Source: an uncultured Rickettsiales bacterium
Lineage (GTDB): Bacteria > Pseudomonadota > Alphaproteobacteria > Rickettsiales > UBA1997
Assembly: GCA_937927795.1 (NCBI GenBank)
Contig: CALBSF010000213.1
Location: forward strand, 1 to 17,946
Length of the DNA stretch: 17,946 nucleotides
Direction: 5' to 3'
Position numbers and translations under genes: made by a program. The notes under the pieces are model-generated. The model was not told where the DNA came from and made no database searches. It saw nothing but the letters and a program-made list of their open reading frames with translations. Shown one piece after another: positions 10,401 through 16,505 of this stretch (the stretch's first letter is position 1; every line of letters starts with the position of its first letter).

Positions 10401-10841
10401 GGTTTTATAGGCATCAAAGCTAAACGCACGAGATTCTCGAATCACTTCGTGATTCAATAATGACGAGTCCACAGAAACTTCGTTGATTGGTAATGGCGAG
10501 TCTAAAAAAAGAACTGATGAAAAATTTTTAGCGACAAATCTTTGTACAAATTCTTTTTTAACATGATAAATTTTTTGCAAATCCTCATGTTGTTTTTTTA
10601 GTAAATTATTTTCTTTTTCAATATTAAATAATTTAACAATAAAATCTTCTAAAACCCTTGCCCCATCTATTAAAACATCGGGGTTATTATTTTTTAAAAC
10701 TAATAATTTTTCTGCAATTTGCGGATTTTTTTGCCAAAGAAATTCTTCAAATTTTTGATTTAATTTTACTAAGCCTTGTTGCTGATAGAGATCTTCAAAT
10801 TCTAATTCAAAAGATGGATTAAGCGGATTTTGCCACGACAT
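7467..10841 (-). CDS. Fused GltD-like / PyrK-like flavoprotein oxidoreductase with N-terminal extension
   Basis: This 1124-residue protein joins a glutamate-synthase small-subunit-like FAD/NAD(P) domain to a dihydroorotate-dehydrogenase electron-transfer (PyrK)-like domain, the arrangement annotated as bifunctional glutamate synthase beta/2-polyprenylphenol hydroxylase. Residues 1-250 are an extension I do not recognise. Cysteines C263, C266, C274, C297, C337, C340 and C344 can ligate Fe-S clusters. VCGLGPAG (402-408) is the FAD loop, VIGGGLTAVD (580-589) the NAD(P) loop, and LLIAAGTSPN closes the domain. The PyrK-like part (about 818-1124) has the nucleotide loop GGGRGNQP and C1064, C1070, C1073, C1090 spaced as in a PyrK 2Fe-2S site. 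Between the two parts, residues about 777-817 are encoded by a palindromic insertion. The start overlaps murE by 23 nt, implying coupling. The physiological electron acceptor is unknown; a role in NAD(P)H-linked electron transfer is likely. Confidence 0.82.
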   Translation of the reverse strand: MSWQNPLNPSFELEFEDLYQQQGLVKLNQKFEEFLWQKNPQIAEKLLVLKNNNPDVLIDGARVLEDFIVKLFNIEKENNLLKKQHEDLQKIYHVKKEFVQRFVAKNFSSVLFLDSPLPINEVSVDSSLLNHEVIRESRAFSFDAYKTLQELKIDFSDIDDLEKKLAQEIFKILQSDDLTMWSLDFQSPKQLTKLISYATWALYSNQGRAFHKDGSLFILPKKIDLQNLINEEENQLHKKNRDGFNLTDQGFLLNRVLSETHYCIFCHKQKKDSCRTGIHEKNGEIKIDPLNVKLGGCPLDQKISEMNLLKSENFSLASLAIAIIDNPMIAGTGHRICNDCMKACIYQKQDAVDIPQIETRILKDVLKLPYGFEIYSLLTRWNPLNIESKFPKVNSGKKVLVCGLGPAGYTLSHYLLNEGHSVVAIDGLKIEPLNPIISGVDLDGNFVKFKPIKFLEEIYQPLSNRLIQGFGGVAEYGITSRWDKNFLTIIRLLLERRQNFRMFGGLRFGSSITEKIAFEKYGFNHIAICVGAGKPNIINLENNFAKGIRSASDFLMSLQLNGAFRKDLQTNLQIRMPIIVIGGGLTAVDTACEAGIYYIEQIKKFAKNVEKIGKENLFKSLNIEEKNIAEEFLNHHQKYLQATSNVDFLKSLGGVKILYRKKTQDAPAYRLNHQELNKALQEGIEFIENVTPIKAELDDFGYIKSLKCDVGFFDCKSLLIAAGTSPNLSAFTEDEMDVNNENISFFGDATEKFEGNVVKAMMSAKTGYKKISDKILTPHRLSFASLTPHQGGSNHSELITHPLRGSRRSEAESVGGLEDFLVRIEKIERLSNNVVEIFVKAPLIASQTEVGHIFRLQNYHALAAKDGDKILAMEGVAVTALSVDKVNGIISGIVVETGGSTSLIKNFRIGESCVFMGPSGKPTEIPKNETVLFIGGGRGNQPLTALAEVFKSNNCRVIFIAGYKKSEFIVRQERMENSCDKMIFAIEEDCNLDLKKPSSLKIKGSVIDGIKKYFTNYSEKIDRIFTIGNDEMMHEIAKIRHQNLIDAISNAPIAITSLNAPMQCMLKGVCSQCLQKRIGENGEIEYFYSCASQDQDMDKFDFEHLHARCQQNSLLEKVVKFDLK
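8393..8514. repeat. Long palindromic element inserted in frame in the GltD/PyrK gene
   Basis: Two 47-nt arms, 8393-8439 and 8468-8514, are inverted copies with two mismatches, separated by a 28-nt loop. The arms begin AACCCCCCACCGACTCAGC and include the core GCTTCGCT. Base composition is far more GC-rich than the surrounding gene. The reading frame passes through it, adding about 40 Ser/His/Gly-rich residues exactly between the GltD-like and PyrK-like domains. This is the behaviour of Rickettsia-type palindromic elements, although the sequence is not one of the Rickettsia families I can recall. Confidence 0.88.
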
Positions 10842-12300
10842 TTTTTACAATTTTTTCTTCATCAAAATCAAATTTGGTCTCGCCAATAATTTGGTATTTT
10901 TCATGACCTTTTCCAGCCAAAATTAATACATCATCATTTTGCAGCATTTCAATTGCTTTTTCAATCGCAACTTTACGATTAGCAATTTCAATAGTTTTTT
11001 CTGGACTACAGGCGCTTAAAATTTGCGCTCTAATAGTAGATGGCTCTTCATTTCTTGGGTTATCATCGGTTACAATAACAAAATCCGCTAATTCACTAGC
11101 AATTTTACCCATAATTGGGCGCTTTTTGGCGTCACGATTGCCGCCGCAACCAAATAAAACAATAACCCGAGCCTTAGTAATTTGACGCGCCAAATTTAAG
11201 ACATTTTCCAAAGCATCCGGCGAATGAGCAAAATCAACAAAAATTTGCGCTTTATTTTCTAAAACCGCCACTCTTTGCATTCTTCCTGCCGCGGCAGATA
11301 ATTTATCGAAATTCTTTAATAAATTTTCTAAATCATTTTTGGGCAAATCATATTTTGCTAAAATATTTGCCAAGGCGCAAAGCGCGTTAAAAGCTTGAAA
11401 ATCACCAACTACGCTTAAATTAAATTGGTATTTTTCGTTTCTAAATTCAAATAAAATTTGCTGCCCAAAATTATTTGACAAAATCTCTAAAAGCTTTAAA
11501 TCTTTGGCTTTAAAACCATATTCAATAATTTGTAAATTTCTTTTCTGACCAATTTCTTTAATTTTTGCAAATTCAGAAATATCACTATTAAGCACTGCAA
11601 AGCCTTGAGCGCCAACGGTTTGATTGAATAATATCATTTTACAATCAAAATATTTTTCCATCGAATTATGATAATCTAAATGATCTTGACTGAAATTTGT
11701 AAATGCTCCAACGTTAATTTTTAAACCCGCAATCCTTTGCTGCTCTAGTCCAATTGAACTTACCTCAATTGCCACATCATCAATTTGCGCTTTTTTTAAA
11801 TTATATAAATTTTTGTAAAGAACAACAATATCAGGAGTAGTAAGGCTTGAACTAAGATTGCTTTCAAATTCTTTTACATCAGTAATTATTCCAAGCGTTC
11901 CAATTGAAGCAGATTTTTTACCTAAAAAACCTAAAATTTGCCGAGTAAATTCCGCCGTAGAAGTTTTGCCATTAGTGCCTGTAATAGCGTAAATATTGGA
12001 TGGAAGCGGGAAGTAAAAAATTTGTAAAAATTCAACCAATAAATCAAAGGGATTTTCACATAAAATCAAAGGAACTTTTAAATCACAAACCTGATTAGAA
12101 ACAACCGCCACAGCGCCATTTTTTACGGCATCATCAATAAATTTTTTGCCATCTTGATTTTGTCCTTGCAAAGCAAAAAAAATTGACGAATTAGTAACCA
12201 AGCGTGAATCAAGAGCGATATCATTAAACTCAAGATCATTAATCTGGTTTAAAACACTAAATTCAATCTTTGTTTGCGTTAAAATTTGCGATAATTTCAT
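10819..12300 (-). CDS. murE: UDP-N-acetylmuramoyl-tripeptide synthetase (meso-DAP-adding)
   Basis: MurE adds meso-diaminopimelate to UDP-MurNAc-L-Ala-D-Glu in cytoplasmic peptidoglycan precursor synthesis. From the ATG at 12300 the protein has 493 residues, the usual length. Landmarks: LDSRLV near residue 30 for the uridine-binding domain, the ATP P-loop TGTNGKTS (107-114), YFDCKMILF with the Lys that is carbamylated in the family, GGNRDAKKRP, and DNPR (413-416), the motif that selects meso-DAP rather than lysine; LAGKGHEKYQ lies near the C-terminus. An upstream in-frame ATG at 12393 would add 31 basic residues and overlap pyrF by 68 nt; I prefer 12300 because the protein then begins as normal MurE and sits 25 nt after pyrF. 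Its end overlaps the flavoprotein start by 23 nt. It fits with lysA in the same window, which shares the DAP pool. Confidence 0.94.
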   Translation of the reverse strand: MKLSQILTQTKIEFSVLNQINDLEFNDIALDSRLVTNSSIFFALQGQNQDGKKFIDDAVKNGAVAVVSNQVCDLKVPLILCENPFDLLVEFLQIFYFPLPSNIYAITGTNGKTSTAEFTRQILGFLGKKSASIGTLGIITDVKEFESNLSSSLTTPDIVVLYKNLYNLKKAQIDDVAIEVSSIGLEQQRIAGLKINVGAFTNFSQDHLDYHNSMEKYFDCKMILFNQTVGAQGFAVLNSDISEFAKIKEIGQKRNLQIIEYGFKAKDLKLLEILSNNFGQQILFEFRNEKYQFNLSVVGDFQAFNALCALANILAKYDLPKNDLENLLKNFDKLSAAAGRMQRVAVLENKAQIFVDFAHSPDALENVLNLARQITKARVIVLFGCGGNRDAKKRPIMGKIASELADFVIVTDDNPRNEEPSTIRAQILSACSPEKTIEIANRKVAIEKAIEMLQNDDVLILAGKGHEKYQIIGETKFDFDEEKIVKNVVAKSA

Positions 12301-12325
12301 TATTTTTAATAAATTTGACAATTTT

Positions 12326-13009
12326 TTAAACTTTATCTTTAAAAATTTTCGCCATCTGCCTTGGATTTGCATCTTGCGTAATTGGTCTTCCAACCACTAA
12401 ATATGAACTGCCATTTGCTATTGCAGTTTTAACATCGCAAACTTGTTTTTGATCGTCATTTTTAATCGCTTCAAGCCTAATTCCAGGGCTTACGATTGTA
12501 AAATTATTGCCAAGATTATTTCTTAAATTTTTCGCTTCAATTCCAGAAGCCACAACGCCGTCTAAGCCTGATTTTATTGCTAAATCAGCTTTTTTTAATA
12601 CTAAATTTTCTAAAGAAATTCTATCATCAAAACCCATTTCATTTAAATCTTTTTGATCAAGATTAGTAAGAACAGTTACAGCAACAACCTGCATTTTACC
12701 CTTATTTTCTGCGGCTTTAAGCATGATATCTTTACTTGCGCCATGAATAGTTAAAAGATCAACATCATATTTAGAAATGTTTTTTACCGCGCTTGCAACT
12801 GTGTTAGAAATGTCGTATAACTTCAAATCACAAAAAACTTTTTTATTCTGCTTTTTAAGCCATTCAATCAGCTCAAAATAAGAGCCACTCATCATTAATT
12901 CTAAACCGATTTTATAGAAATCTATCTCACTTCCAATTTGCTCAACTAAGTTTTTGGCTAAAGCGATATCAGGAACATCTAGCGCAACAATCAATTCTGC
13001 TTTTGACAT
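12326..13009 (-). CDS. pyrF: Orotidine 5'-phosphate decarboxylase
   Basis: PyrF converts OMP to UMP, the last step of de novo pyrimidine synthesis. The 227-residue protein is full length. It shows ALDVPD at 9-14 with the substrate-contacting Asp (D11), YKIGLEL with K33, the catalytic block DLKLYDISNT (D61, K63, D66), and the phosphate-binding segments SPGIR and VVGRPIT near the C-terminus. Its ATG directly abuts the plsY stop with no spacer, and murE follows 25 nt later, so it is an internal operon gene. Together with the carB half on the right it shows that pyrimidine synthesis genes are retained. Confidence 0.95.
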   Translation of the reverse strand: MSKAELIVALDVPDIALAKNLVEQIGSEIDFYKIGLELMMSGSYFELIEWLKKQNKKVFCDLKLYDISNTVASAVKNISKYDVDLLTIHGASKDIMLKAAENKGKMQVVAVTVLTNLDQKDLNEMGFDDRISLENLVLKKADLAIKSGLDGVVASGIEAKNLRNNLGNNFTIVSPGIRLEAIKNDDQKQVCDVKTAIANGSSYLVVGRPITQDANPRQMAKIFKDKV

Positions 13010-13615
13010 TTATTTAAATTTTTTTTCTTCACCTTTCAAAAGGCGTGAAATATTTTCCTTGTGTCTATAAGTGATTAAACCAAATAGAAATAAACAAAAA
13101 ATTATTTGTGAAATTGGTGCATCTAAAAACCAAGAAAGTGGAATTGCGCAAAAGCTTGAAACTAGAGAAGATAAAGATGAAATACGAGAAAATGCAAAAA
13201 CTATAATCCAAGATAAAATCGTTAAAAATCCAACTAAAGGATCTAAAGCAAATAATACTGCAATTGAAGTTGCAACACCCTTCCCGCCCTTAAAATCAAG
13301 ATAGACTGGATAAATATGAGCCAAAACTGCAGTTACCCCAACTAAAACTAAAAATAAATGCAAGTGATTGGAATTAACGAATAAATATCGAGCTAAAATC
13401 AACATCAGCGCGCCTTTAAGACCATCTAAAAGCAAAGTTGCCAAACCTAATTTTTTACCAGCAACCCTTGCAACATTAGTTGCGCCAATATTTTTTGAGC
13501 CAAATTGACGAATATCTTTTTTGGCAAAAACTTTAGTTAAAAGTAATCCAAAAGGAATTGCGGCAATAAAATATGTTGCAACTAGAAATAAAATTTGAAA
13601 AAAAATGATCAGCAT
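13010..13615 (-). CDS. plsY: Acyl-phosphate:glycerol-3-phosphate acyltransferase
   Basis: PlsY is an integral inner-membrane enzyme that transfers an acyl group from acyl-phosphate to glycerol-3-phosphate, the first step of phospholipid synthesis. The 201-residue protein has about five to six hydrophobic helices beginning at the N-terminus and carries the three family motifs in order: GSKNIGATNVARVAGKKLG at about residue 39, DFKGGKGVATS at about residue 107, and the cytoplasmic YRHKENI near residue 183. It ends in the basic tail GEEKKFK. It lies 2 nt after sspB and abuts pyrF. Confidence 0.95.
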   Translation of the reverse strand: MLIIFFQILFLVATYFIAAIPFGLLLTKVFAKKDIRQFGSKNIGATNVARVAGKKLGLATLLLDGLKGALMLILARYLFVNSNHLHLFLVLVGVTAVLAHIYPVYLDFKGGKGVATSIAVLFALDPLVGFLTILSWIIVFAFSRISSLSSLVSSFCAIPLSWFLDAPISQIIFCLFLFGLITYRHKENISRLLKGEEKKFK

Positions 13616-13617
13616 TT

Positions 13618-14133
13618 TTAGTTATTTTTGTTATCTTTATTTTTACGAAAGGCATCCAAAGACACAACTTTTGCCGATAAGTCAACAGAATTTTGTGATT
13701 TTTCTAAATCAGAATCTTTATTGGCTTGATTTGACTCACCAAAATCTCCTTCTTCTAAAGCCTTTATATCATCTGAGTTAACGCTGAATTTCAAAGCAAA
13801 ACTCATTGAAGGATCAGAAAAAGAGTTAATTGCAGAATAAGGAATAACTAATTTTTCATGCGTTCCGCCAAAACTTAAAGAGATTTTAAATTTATCTTTT
13901 TCAACAACTAAATCTTTGAATTGAAATTGAATTACAATCGTCATTTCTTCTGGATATTTTTCCAACAATAAGTCAGAAACTTCAACCCCAGAAGCTTTAG
14001 TAACAAAGGTTATAACAAAATAATGATTACCGGGCAAGCCTGTTTTTTCAACTTTTCTTAAGGTTTCATAAATCACCAAACGCATTGAATTTTCTATAAT
14101 CTCATCATACCCAATCAAATCTTTTTGCTGCAT
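13618..14133 (-). CDS. sspB: SspB-type ClpXP adaptor
   Basis: SspB binds the ssrA tag on trans-translated proteins and delivers them to ClpXP for degradation. The 171-residue product contains the SspB fold at about 15-118, with GNHYFVITF, EKYPEEMTIVIQFQF and SFGGTHEKLVIPYSAI, then an acidic, Ser/Asn-rich flexible linker, and ends with VVSLDAFRK, the conserved C-terminal ClpX-binding tail of alphaproteobacterial SspB. The folded part plus linker plus tail architecture is complete. It heads a tight operon with plsY, pyrF, murE and the flavoprotein gene. The tmRNA gene that supplies its ligand lies upstream on the same strand, separated only by a palindromic repeat. The assignment is strong; affinity for the unusual local tag is untested. 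Confidence 0.92.
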   Translation of the reverse strand: MQQKDLIGYDEIIENSMRLVIYETLRKVEKTGLPGNHYFVITFVTKASGVEVSDLLLEKYPEEMTIVIQFQFKDLVVEKDKFKISLSFGGTHEKLVIPYSAINSFSDPSMSFALKFSVNSDDIKALEEGDFGESNQANKDSDLEKSQNSVDLSAKVVSLDAFRKNKDNKNN

Positions 14134-14167
14134 AGTTTTATAATTTTTATGTATTTATCAAATTTTA

Positions 14168-14259
14168 TTTTTGGATTGCCACGCTTCGCTCGCAATGACG
14201 AATAATTAAAAAAAATCTCTAAGCTTCGTCATTGCGAGCGAAGCGTGGCAATCCAAAAA
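14168..14259. repeat. 35-bp perfect inverted repeat between ssrA and sspB
   Basis: Arms 14168-14202 and 14225-14259 are perfect reverse complements, separated by a 22-nt loop. The core reads GGATTGCCACGCTTCGCTCG. Arms of this sequence type occur as dispersed repeats in many bacterial genomes, including Rickettsiales. No T-run follows the stem on either strand (only an A-run), so it is not a standard intrinsic terminator, though such a hairpin could still stabilise or process the RNA end. The rest of 14134-14290 holds no gene that I can see. Confidence 0.93.
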
Positions 14260-14342
14260 AATATGAGTCGCGATCAATTTTATAATTTAATGGTGGATTT
14301 TTCTGTTGAAAGGAAAATCCACCAAAACCCCGACAATTTCAC

Positions 14343-14408
14343 TTATGCGAAAGCAACTTTTGTTGCAGGAGCAAATTCGAAATTATCATTAGCAAAGTTA
14401 TCGTTTGC
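14343..14408 (-). other. tmRNA tag reading frame, 21 codons plus TAA
   Basis: The resume codon is GCA at 14408-14406. The encoded tag is ANDNF, ANDNF, then EFAPATKVAFA and a TAA stop. ANDNF is the usual start of alphaproteobacterial tags (for example Caulobacter AANDNFAEEFAVAA). Here it occurs twice in tandem. The two copies differ at four of 15 nucleotides, all at third codon positions and all synonymous. The tag ends VAFA rather than the common LAA or VAA. Confidence 0.88.
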
Positions 14409-14516
14409 GTTTACTTTTTTCGAACGGATATTCTTAAGCTTGCGCCTAAAAACCGGCAGTTTCTCAACCGAGCAAAGTCATTTCTTTTAATGCGTGTCGA
14501 AAGCTATTTCACCCCC

Positions 14517-14710
14517 ATAAGTTATGCACCGCTTGATCCCCTCATTCCATATTTAGAAAAAGAAGAGGTCGTTCGAACCCACTCCTCTCATCCAATAATT
14601 TAGGAAAGAAGAGGTCATTCGAGCCCGCCGTCGTTGCGCTAGCACGACCTCCCCCTTATCCCCTATTTAGGGGATACGGGGGATGGGGGGATCAAGGGGT
14701 GCATAATAAA
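14517..14710 (-). other. Intervening segment of permuted tmRNA, unusually long and structured
   Basis: This is the spacer between the acceptor 3' end (CCA at 14713-14711) and the coding-piece 5' end (14516). Segments 14522-14541 and 14687-14706 are inverted repeats with one mismatch in 20 and extend the acceptor stem in the precursor, which probably guides processing. Inside are two near-identical direct copies (14552-14580 and 14599-14626, sharing AGAAGAGGTC and TTCGA) and a GC-rich hairpin (14651-14665 with 14668-14682). GC content is far above that of neighbouring DNA. No protein gene is supported here. Confidence 0.75.
14552..14626. repeat. Short direct repeats in the tmRNA spacer
   Basis: Copies at 14552-14580 and 14599-14626 begin TTTAG, contain AGAAGAGGTC and end in TTCGAACCC or TTCGAGCCC. 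They differ by a few substitutions and a 1-nt length change. They lie 18 nt apart, so the spacer probably grew by duplication. Confidence 0.75.
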
Positions 14711-14801
14711 TGGTGGAGGTGCTGGGTACCGCCCCCAGGTCCATGTCAGTTATTATGAAATGCATTTATCACCATAGACTTAAATAAATAAGCCACTTAC
14801 T

Positions 14802-14829
14802 AATATAATATTAAAAAAAATTTTGACAA
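14802..14829 (-). promoter_or_regulatory. Predicted sigma70-type promoter of ssrA
   Basis: On the minus strand TTGTCA (14829-14824) is followed after 16 nt by TATATT (14807-14802). Each box has five of six consensus bases. The expected start is near 14795, about 20 nt before the acceptor piece, which suits a stable RNA gene. The -35 box overlaps that of the opposing carB promoter. Confidence 0.6.
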
Positions 14830-14851
14830 GGACTTAAGCAAGTTATAACAT
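14823..14851 (+). promoter_or_regulatory. Possible promoter of the carB-zapA-fau run
   Basis: A perfect -35 box TTGACA (14823-14828) is followed after 17 nt by TAACAT (14846-14851, four of six), or after 15 nt by TATAAC. It lies about 40 nt before the carB-half ATG. It is back to back with the ssrA promoter and shares five bases of the -35 box, so the two may compete for RNA polymerase. The -10 assignment is uncertain. Confidence 0.45.
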
Positions 14852-14888
14852 ATGTTTCTAATCTTAAGCTTAAACTTCTCGAAAAAAA

Positions 14889-16487
14889 ATGTCAGACATT
14901 AATCTTTCTTCTTGCGAATCAAATCCTACTAATCGTAAAAAAGTTGTTATTTTAGGCTCAGGGCCAAATCGTATTGGTCAAGGTATCGAATTTGATTATA
15001 CCTGCGTTCACGCTGCTTTTGCCTTTAAAGAAAATGGTGTTGAGGCAATTATGGTTAATTGTAATCCAGAAACAGTTTCAACTGATTATGACACTTCTGA
15101 TCGCCTTTATTTTGAACCACTTACCGCGGAAGACACTCTTGAACTAATCAAAAAAGAACAATCAAATGGTGAATTACTTGGGGTTAATGTTCAATTTGGC
15201 GGACAAACTCCACTTAGCCTAGCAAAATTTTTACAAGATGAAGGAATTCCAATTATCGGAACTTCTCCTGACATGATTGATTTAGCGGAAGATCGCGATC
15301 GCTTTAAAAAATTACTACAAAAATTAGAATTAAATCAGCCGCAAAATTACATCGCTTATTCTTCCAAGCAAGTAATTGAACAAGTAAATGAAATTGGATT
15401 TCCCGTAGTAGTTCGTCCCTCTTACGTTCTTGGCGGACGAGGAATGGCAATAGTTTATGATGAATCTTATTTGATGAAATATTTAGCTGAATATGCTGAT
15501 GTTTTTGAATCTGGTCCGCTACTTTTAGATAAATTTTTAACTGATGCAATTGAAGTTGATGTTGATGCTTTGTGCGATGGTGAAGATGTTTTTGTTGCAG
15601 GAATCATGCAACATATTGAAGAAGCTGGAATTCATTCTGGAGATTCTGCTTGCTCAATTCCTCCATATTCTCTGCCACAAAGTGCAATTGATGAAATAAA
15701 AATTGCAACTAAAAAACTTGCTTTAGCTTTGAATGTTAAGGGTTTGATGAATGTTCAATATGCGCTGCAAAATGATATTTTATATGTTTTAGAAGTTAAT
15801 CCAAGAGCCTCTAGAACCGTTCCTTTTGTTGCTAAGGCAACTGGAATTCCAATTGCAAAAATTGCCTCACTAATAATGATTGGCAAAAAATTAAAAGAAT
15901 TTAATTTGAAAGAAAAAAAGTTTGATTATTTTTCGGTCAAAGAAGTTGTTTTACCTTTCGCTCGCTTTAATAATGCTGATATTATTTTAGGCCCTGAAAT
16001 GAAATCAACTGGCGAAGTTATGGGAATTGATAAAACCTTCCCCCTCGCCTTCGCTAAAGCGCAAGTTGCAACTGGAGTTAAACTTCCAACCGAAGGTTTA
16101 GTTTTTATTTCAGTAAAAGATTCCGATAAAAAACATTTACCGCAGTTATCTAAAAAATTAATTGATGTTGGATTTAAAATTGTTGCAACTCGTGGAACCG
16201 CTAAATTCCTAGCTGAAAATGATATTGCAGTTACAATTGTAAATAAAATTACTGAAGATAAACCGCATGTGGTTGACATGCTTGATCGCAAAGAAATTTC
16301 TTTAGTAATCAACACTTCTGAAGGCGCACAATCTATTAAAGATAGTTTTTCAATTAGAAGAACCGCTTTAATGAAAGGCACAACTTATACTACAACAATT
16401 TCTGGAGCCAAGGCTCTGGTTGATGCAATTGCAGCTTATAAAGAGCAAGGTTGCAAATTTGAAGTAAGAGCTTTGCAAGATTTATAA
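14889..16487 (+). CDS. carB: Carbamoyl-phosphate synthase large subunit, C-terminal half only
   Basis: CarB makes carbamoyl phosphate for pyrimidines and arginine. A normal bacterial CarB has about 1070 residues in two homologous ATP-grasp halves; this product has 532 and matches only the second half. It opens with VVILGSGPNRIGQGIEFDY, the signature of the C-half (the N-half has IIIGAGPIVIGQ). It then has NPETVSTDYD, FGGQTPL, RPSYVLGGRGM, the ATP-grasp residues of VLEVNPRASRTVPFV, and, from about residue 400, the MGS-like allosteric domain with ATRGTAKFL and RRTALMKGTTYTT. The synthetase motifs look intact and the ATG has its own upstream promoter, so it is an orderly gene rather than a decayed end. 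The upstream DNA is the opposing ssrA gene and holds no N-half. Split carB genes are known in some archaea and Aquifex; here the partner is elsewhere or lost. Confidence 0.92.
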   Translation: MSDINLSSCESNPTNRKKVVILGSGPNRIGQGIEFDYTCVHAAFAFKENGVEAIMVNCNPETVSTDYDTSDRLYFEPLTAEDTLELIKKEQSNGELLGVNVQFGGQTPLSLAKFLQDEGIPIIGTSPDMIDLAEDRDRFKKLLQKLELNQPQNYIAYSSKQVIEQVNEIGFPVVVRPSYVLGGRGMAIVYDESYLMKYLAEYADVFESGPLLLDKFLTDAIEVDVDALCDGEDVFVAGIMQHIEEAGIHSGDSACSIPPYSLPQSAIDEIKIATKKLALALNVKGLMNVQYALQNDILYVLEVNPRASRTVPFVAKATGIPIAKIASLIMIGKKLKEFNLKEKKFDYFSVKEVVLPFARFNNADIILGPEMKSTGEVMGIDKTFPLAFAKAQVATGVKLPTEGLVFISVKDSDKKHLPQLSKKLIDVGFKIVATRGTAKFLAENDIAVTIVNKITEDKPHVVDMLDRKEISLVINTSEGAQSIKDSFSIRRTALMKGTTYTTTISGAKALVDAIAAYKEQGCKFEVRALQDL

Positions 16488-16505
16488 CCTTTGACAACAG
16501 TGTCT

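Larger units (their letters stand above)
14290..14776 (-). ncRNA. ssrA: tmRNA, circularly permuted (two-piece, alphaproteobacterial type)
   Basis: tmRNA rescues stalled ribosomes and tags the nascent chain for proteolysis. Read on the minus strand, the acceptor piece comes first: CTATGGTGATAAATGC, GGACCTGGGGGCGGTACCC (a CTGGG/CCCAG T-like arm), then CACCTCC and ACCA ending at 14711. The coding piece starts at 14516 with GGGGGTG, which pairs with CACCTCC to make the 7-bp acceptor stem (one G-U), followed by AAATAGCTTTCGAC, the family D-loop region. A tag frame follows at 14408-14343. A 13-bp hairpin at 14292-14304/14311-14323 closes the 3' side. A 194-nt spacer (14517-14710) separates the pieces and is presumably removed. 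The outer ends (14776 and 14290) are estimates. The minus-strand promoter at 14802-14829 fits. The permuted order is diagnostic of alphaproteobacteria and a few other groups. Confidence 0.93.

Noticed and set aside
12301..12393. An upstream start for murE adding 31 residues
   Set aside because: The extra residues are basic, unlike MurE, and lie mostly inside pyrF. The ATG at 12300 gives the normal N-terminus and spacing.
14168..14259. The perfect palindrome as an intrinsic terminator
   Set aside because: No T-run follows the stem on either strand; only A-runs do. It is better called a dispersed palindromic repeat.
14245..14490. An open frame of 81 codons on the plus strand
   Set aside because: It is antisense to the tmRNA coding piece and begins inside the 35-bp palindrome; its sequence is explained by ssrA on the other strand.
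14552..14626. GTTCGAACCC and TTCGAGCCC looked like tRNA T-arms
   Set aside because: No matching acceptor stem, D arm or anticodon arm could be built around either copy; they are direct repeats within the tmRNA spacer.
14552..14626. Repeats considered as a CRISPR array
   Set aside because: There are only two imperfect copies with one 18-nt gap, and no cas gene nearby.
16491..16505. A TTG start for the coiled-coil gene
   Set aside because: The ATG at 16506 is five codons later and gives a cleaner start, with no ribosome-binding site favouring the TTG.
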